Origin: Deltaproteobacteria bacterium HGW-Deltaproteobacteria-13 | Lineage (GTDB): Bacteria; Desulfobacterota; Syntrophia; Syntrophales; Smithellaceae | DNA: 64,000 nt | Direction: 5' to 3' | Assembly (NCBI GenBank): GCA_002840555.1 | Contig: PHBJ01000012.1 | Coordinates: 159,657 to 223,656 of the forward strand | Shown: positions 61,163 through 64,000 of the stretch, piece by piece | Position numbering within the stretch: position 1 is the first letter of the stretch | How the letters are laid out: each line of letters begins with the position of its first letter | Program-made: the position numbers and the translations under genes | The notes under the pieces: model-generated | Databases searched by the model: none | What the model was told of the DNA's origin: nothing | The model's input: the letters and a program-made list of their open reading frames with translations, nothing else

Positions 61163-63157
61163 TTACCTACGGCAGAACCCTTTGCCGGAAGCAGCTTCCA
61201 ATATTTTACAATTTCCTAATTCACAGGCCTTTTGCGCATCAAGACAGCCCAATTGAAAGTTGCCTTGATTAAAATACACAATTCCCCTGTTGAAATAGGT
61301 ACCGGCATCATCTGGTTTGAGGCGAATTGAATTATTGAAGTCTTCAATGGCCATTTGAAACTGCCCGAATCTGGTGTAAATAATCCCTCTGTTATTGTAA
61401 GCATCGGCATTATCCGGTTTTAGACGAAGGGTATTATTGAGGTCTTCGATGGCCAACTGAAACTGGCCAAATTCAGTGTAAATGGCCCCCCTGTTGTTAT
61501 AGGCATCGGCGTTATCCGGTTTCAGACGGATTGCTTTGCCGTAATCTTCGATAGCCATTGGATACCGGCCGAGTTTACTATAAGCAATTCCCCTGTTGAA
61601 ATAGGTATTGGCATCATCCGGTTTCAAACGAATTGCTTTATTGTAATCTTCGACGGCCATTTGGTACTGGCCGAGCATAACGTAAACTGATCCCCTGCTG
61701 TTGTAGGTGTCGGCATAGTCCGGTTTCAGGCGTATGGCTTTATTAAAATCATCAAATGCTTGTTGATACCGGCTCAGGTTAGCGTATGCGACCCCTCTTT
61801 TGTTGTAGCTCAGGATAAGATTCGGCGTGATGCGGATGGCCTCGTTGTAATGGGCAATGGCCTCTTCGGTTTTGCCTTCATCAAACAGGACAGAGCCTAA
61901 ATTAATATGCGCCAGATAATTATCCTTTGTTACCTGCAACGTGTGATTACAGAGCTCCATGCTGTTTTTCCAGTAGCCGCATTGTTGCCAGGTTAAAAAC
62001 GTCAGAATGGCAAGGAAGGCCATTGCCGCCGGAAATAAAATATTTTTGCGTATCTCTTCACGTTTAAACAAAATGGGCATGCCCCAGGCCAGCATAACAG
62101 CAATGCCGATTAACGGCAGATAGGTATAGCGGTCGGCCATTGAGAAATTTCTTGCCTGAACGATTCCGGTAACCGGCAGAAGAGTGATCGCGAACCATAA
62201 CCACCCGGCGAAAAGATACGGCAAGCGTTTCATCAATATAATGACAACAACGCTGATAAAGAGAATGAGTAAAACGGCAATCAAGACCTGCCCTGCCGGC
62301 AGTTGATATGAGAAAGGATAAAAAACAGCCAGATCATGAGGCCAGAAGGCTTTCTCCAGATAGGTCATAATGGAAACAGGTTCGTTGGCGAGCCGGGAAC
62401 CCAGGGGTAAATTTTCCAGAGAAGGTTTGTACTGCGCATAAAGCGTAATGATGGCAAAAACCGCGGACAAAACAAAAAGAGGTATCTTTTCCCGCAATTG
62501 CCATAATATCAAATTGCTTTTTTGCAATCGAAAACGTCCCAGCGGCCAGTAATCCAGAAGGATCATAATAACCGGCAGAGTGACAACCATAGGCTTGCTC
62601 ATCAGTGCTAAGATAAAGCAAAAAAGAACAAGCAGATATCTTCTGATAACGGGTTTTTCCGTGTAATAGACGTACAGGCATAAAGTCAGCATCCAGAAAA
62701 AAGCGCTTAAGACATCTTTACGTTCGGCTATCCACGCAACTGATTCCACATGAAGCGGATGAAGCGCAAAAAGAGCCGCCACAAAAGCGCTGCGCCAGAT
62801 AGCACCGGTCATGCGGTTAAAAAGCCAGAAAAGCAGCAAAGCGCTCAAGATATGCAGGATAAGGTTGGTGAGATGGAAACCTGTGGCATTCAATCCGTAA
62901 AGCTGATAATCGAGCATCAATGATAGCCACGTCAAAGGATGCCAGAATTCGGCATAGGTCGTGCTGAACGCCCAACGCAATCCGTCCAGTGTGAACCCGG
63001 ACAGGATATGACTGTTTTGAGTGACATAAACATTATCATCAATATTGATGAAGTCAAATCGAGCAACCTGCCCCAAAACCGTAAGCGTGGCCAATGTCAA
63101 TACGACATAAACGATCAGTCTCTGACTTTTCGGACTAATATTTATTTTATTTAACAT
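61163..63157 (-). CDS. TMTC-like membrane protein with C-terminal TPRs (3)
   Basis: This 664-residue protein has about ten membrane segments and then about nine TPR units (LKPDNADAYNNRGAIYTEFG type). The first loop has FINIDDNVYVTQN. It is a close paralogue of 37669-39660: the blocks HPLTWLSLMLDYQLYGLNA, FNRMTGAIWRSAFVAALFAL and AERKDVLSAFFWMLTLCLYV are nearly the same, so one copy arose by duplication and the C-terminal repeats diverged in number. The C-terminus ends GCLDAQKACELGNCKIL. A GT-C glycosyltransferase role is inferred. Confidence 0.8.
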   Translation of the reverse strand: MLNKINISPKSQRLIVYVVLTLATLTVLGQVARFDFINIDDNVYVTQNSHILSGFTLDGLRWAFSTTYAEFWHPLTWLSLMLDYQLYGLNATGFHLTNLILHILSALLLFWLFNRMTGAIWRSAFVAALFALHPLHVESVAWIAERKDVLSAFFWMLTLCLYVYYTEKPVIRRYLLVLFCFILALMSKPMVVTLPVIMILLDYWPLGRFRLQKSNLILWQLREKIPLFVLSAVFAIITLYAQYKPSLENLPLGSRLANEPVSIMTYLEKAFWPHDLAVFYPFSYQLPAGQVLIAVLLILFISVVVIILMKRLPYLFAGWLWFAITLLPVTGIVQARNFSMADRYTYLPLIGIAVMLAWGMPILFKREEIRKNILFPAAMAFLAILTFLTWQQCGYWKNSMELCNHTLQVTKDNYLAHINLGSVLFDEGKTEEAIAHYNEAIRITPNLILSYNKRGVAYANLSRYQQAFDDFNKAIRLKPDYADTYNSRGSVYVMLGQYQMAVEDYNKAIRLKPDDANTYFNRGIAYSKLGRYPMAIEDYGKAIRLKPDNADAYNNRGAIYTEFGQFQLAIEDLNNTLRLKPDNADAYNNRGIIYTRFGQFQMAIEDFNNSIRLKPDDAGTYFNRGIVYFNQGNFQLGCLDAQKACELGNCKILEAASGKGFCRR

Positions 63158-63332
63158 AGCCGGTTTCCATTTACCCTATTTTAATCATTGTTGCGGCAAT
63201 TGATATCAGCGCTTCTTCTGTTTCTTCTCCAACACCGGCAATAATACCTTGCGGATCCAATTTCTAAATACTTCTTTAAAATATCTGTTTTCCCAATAAA
63301 ATCAAGTATTGCCTGTAAAGGGAAAATCCTCG
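63158..63332. other. Gap between TMTC-like genes
   Basis: 175 bp with no coding sequence, hairpin or repeat that could be recognised. Confidence 0.3.
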
Positions 63333-64000
63333 TTAACGACAAATTCTTTTGCCGGCAGCGGATTCCAATGTTTTACAATTTCCTAATTCGCAGGCCTTCC
63401 GCGCGTCGCGACAGCAGGAAATGTTATCGCTCAGAATTAAATAAACAAAAGCCCTGTTGTTCCAGGCATCGGCATAATCCGGTTTCATGCGGATGGCTTC
63501 ATTGAAATCATCAATGGCCTTCTGATACAAACCAAGTCTTGTGTGGGCGATTCCTCTGTTGTTGTAGGATTTTATATAATTAGGGTTCAGGCGGATGGCA
63601 TTATTAAAATCCTCGATGGCGAGTTGGTATTGTTCGGTTTTGCCGTAAAAGGTTCCCCTGTGATAGTAGGTATCTGCACAATCCGGCTGCAGTGTGATGG
63701 CCTTATTAAAATTTTCAATAGCCGGTTGATCCTTCCCCAGTTTAGCATAAACGTTTCCCCTGTTGTAGTAGGGCTGGAAATAATCCGGTGACAGGAGACT
63801 GGCCTTATTATAATAATAAATAGCTTTCTCAAATTCATTATTTTTAAACAGGGCAAAGCCGAGAGCATTATTGACCCGTGCCTTCTTCGGAGATTTTGTC
63901 AGGCAATCGGACCACAGGGTATAATCATTCTTCCAGATTTTGTTGCGCTGATAAGTCAATGCCGTGTTGACCGCGGCAATCAGCAGGAGGATGATCATGG
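63333..64000 (-). CDS. TMTC-like membrane protein with C-terminal TPRs (4), partial
   Basis: Only the C-terminal part is in the window; the frame is still open at the right edge. It begins with a membrane helix (IILLLIAAVNTALTYQRNKI), whose place corresponds to the last helix of the other three paralogues, then YTLWSDCLTKSPKKARVNNALG and five to six TPR units (LNPNYIKSYNNRGIAHTRLG). It ends CCRDARKACELGNCKTL, as in its paralogues. The full protein would be about 600 residues. Its TPR region differs more than copies 2 and 3 do from each other. Confidence 0.75.
   Translation of the reverse strand, partial: MIILLLIAAVNTALTYQRNKIWKNDYTLWSDCLTKSPKKARVNNALGFALFKNNEFEKAIYYYNKASLLSPDYFQPYYNRGNVYAKLGKDQPAIENFNKAITLQPDCADTYYHRGTFYGKTEQYQLAIEDFNNAIRLNPNYIKSYNNRGIAHTRLGLYQKAIDDFNEAIRMKPDYADAWNNRAFVYLILSDNISCCRDARKACELGNCKTLESAAGKRICR

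Overview
The window looks like a chromosomal segment of an anaerobic, mid-GC, Gram-negative bacterium. The best fit is a deltaproteobacterium of the Syntrophaceae type (Smithella/Syntrophus relatives). The reasons are a full polyhydroxyalkanoate (PHA) toolkit, large Fe-S flavoprotein oxidoreductases, CDP-dideoxyhexose genes for an LPS O-antigen, several TMTC-like membrane/TPR glycosyltransferases, and short REP-like palindromes of the TGTCATTCCC...GGGAATCCAG type in many gaps. The lineage is inferred from gene content; no rRNA or tRNA gene was seen. No insertion sequence, prophage or CRISPR array was found.

Layout. 0-2.5 kb: arsR / redox-active thioredoxin / ArsP-type permease operon and a flavodoxin. 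2.7-7.2 kb: a PAS-PAS-HD-GYP c-di-GMP phosphodiesterase, a zinc-ribbon protein, a transglutaminase-like protein, an AT-rich glycosyltransferase and a SnoaL-like protein. 7.3-9.9 kb: two paralogous sensor-like proteins on either side of an MFS transporter, with a shared upstream sequence element. 10.2-16.6 kb: hypA and hypB interleaved with two large flavin/Fe-S oxidoreductases, without hydrogenase structural genes, and a broken aconitase-X start. 17-22.4 kb: a PEP/pyruvate-binding protein, then gdhA next to an archaeal-type NrpR nitrogen regulator. 22.6-27.5 kb: AlkD-like, cupin, OsmC and quinone-reductase-like genes, then a restriction-modification set. 27.5-35.6 kb: housekeeping alaS, recX, recA, thpR, cinA, pgpA and lexA.

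35.7-45.7 kb: two TMTC/TPR membrane proteins and a class-I-like PHA synthase on the minus strand. These diverge from phaE, a class III phaC, a double-GAF sensor and phaJ on the plus strand. 45.7-59.7 kb is a surface-polysaccharide locus. Its minus-strand half holds GtrA, a GT2, a sugar C-methyltransferase, an FkbM methyltransferase, a radical SAM/SPASM protein, a Gfo/Idh-KdsC fusion, a TPP enzyme, a NeuB-like synthase without its SAF domain and an SDR. The plus-strand half is rfbFGH for CDP-4-keto-3,6-dideoxyhexose. 59.7-61.1 kb: two phasin-like genes divergent from phaR, with TTGC-N3-GCAA sites between them. 61.1-64 kb: two more TMTC/TPR genes, the last cut by the window edge.

The most novel-looking part is the sugar locus: a SAF-less NeuB, a KdsC-type phosphatase fused to a sugar dehydrogenase and a YerE-like TPP enzyme beside the CDP-dideoxyhexose genes. 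Together they suggest an acidic higher sugar plus a branched-chain dideoxy sugar. Other points of interest are a bacterial NrpR beside gdhA, orphan hypAB with flavoproteins, a C-terminal-only BsuBI/PstI-type nuclease, and a LexA box that overlaps an apparently leaderless lexA promoter.
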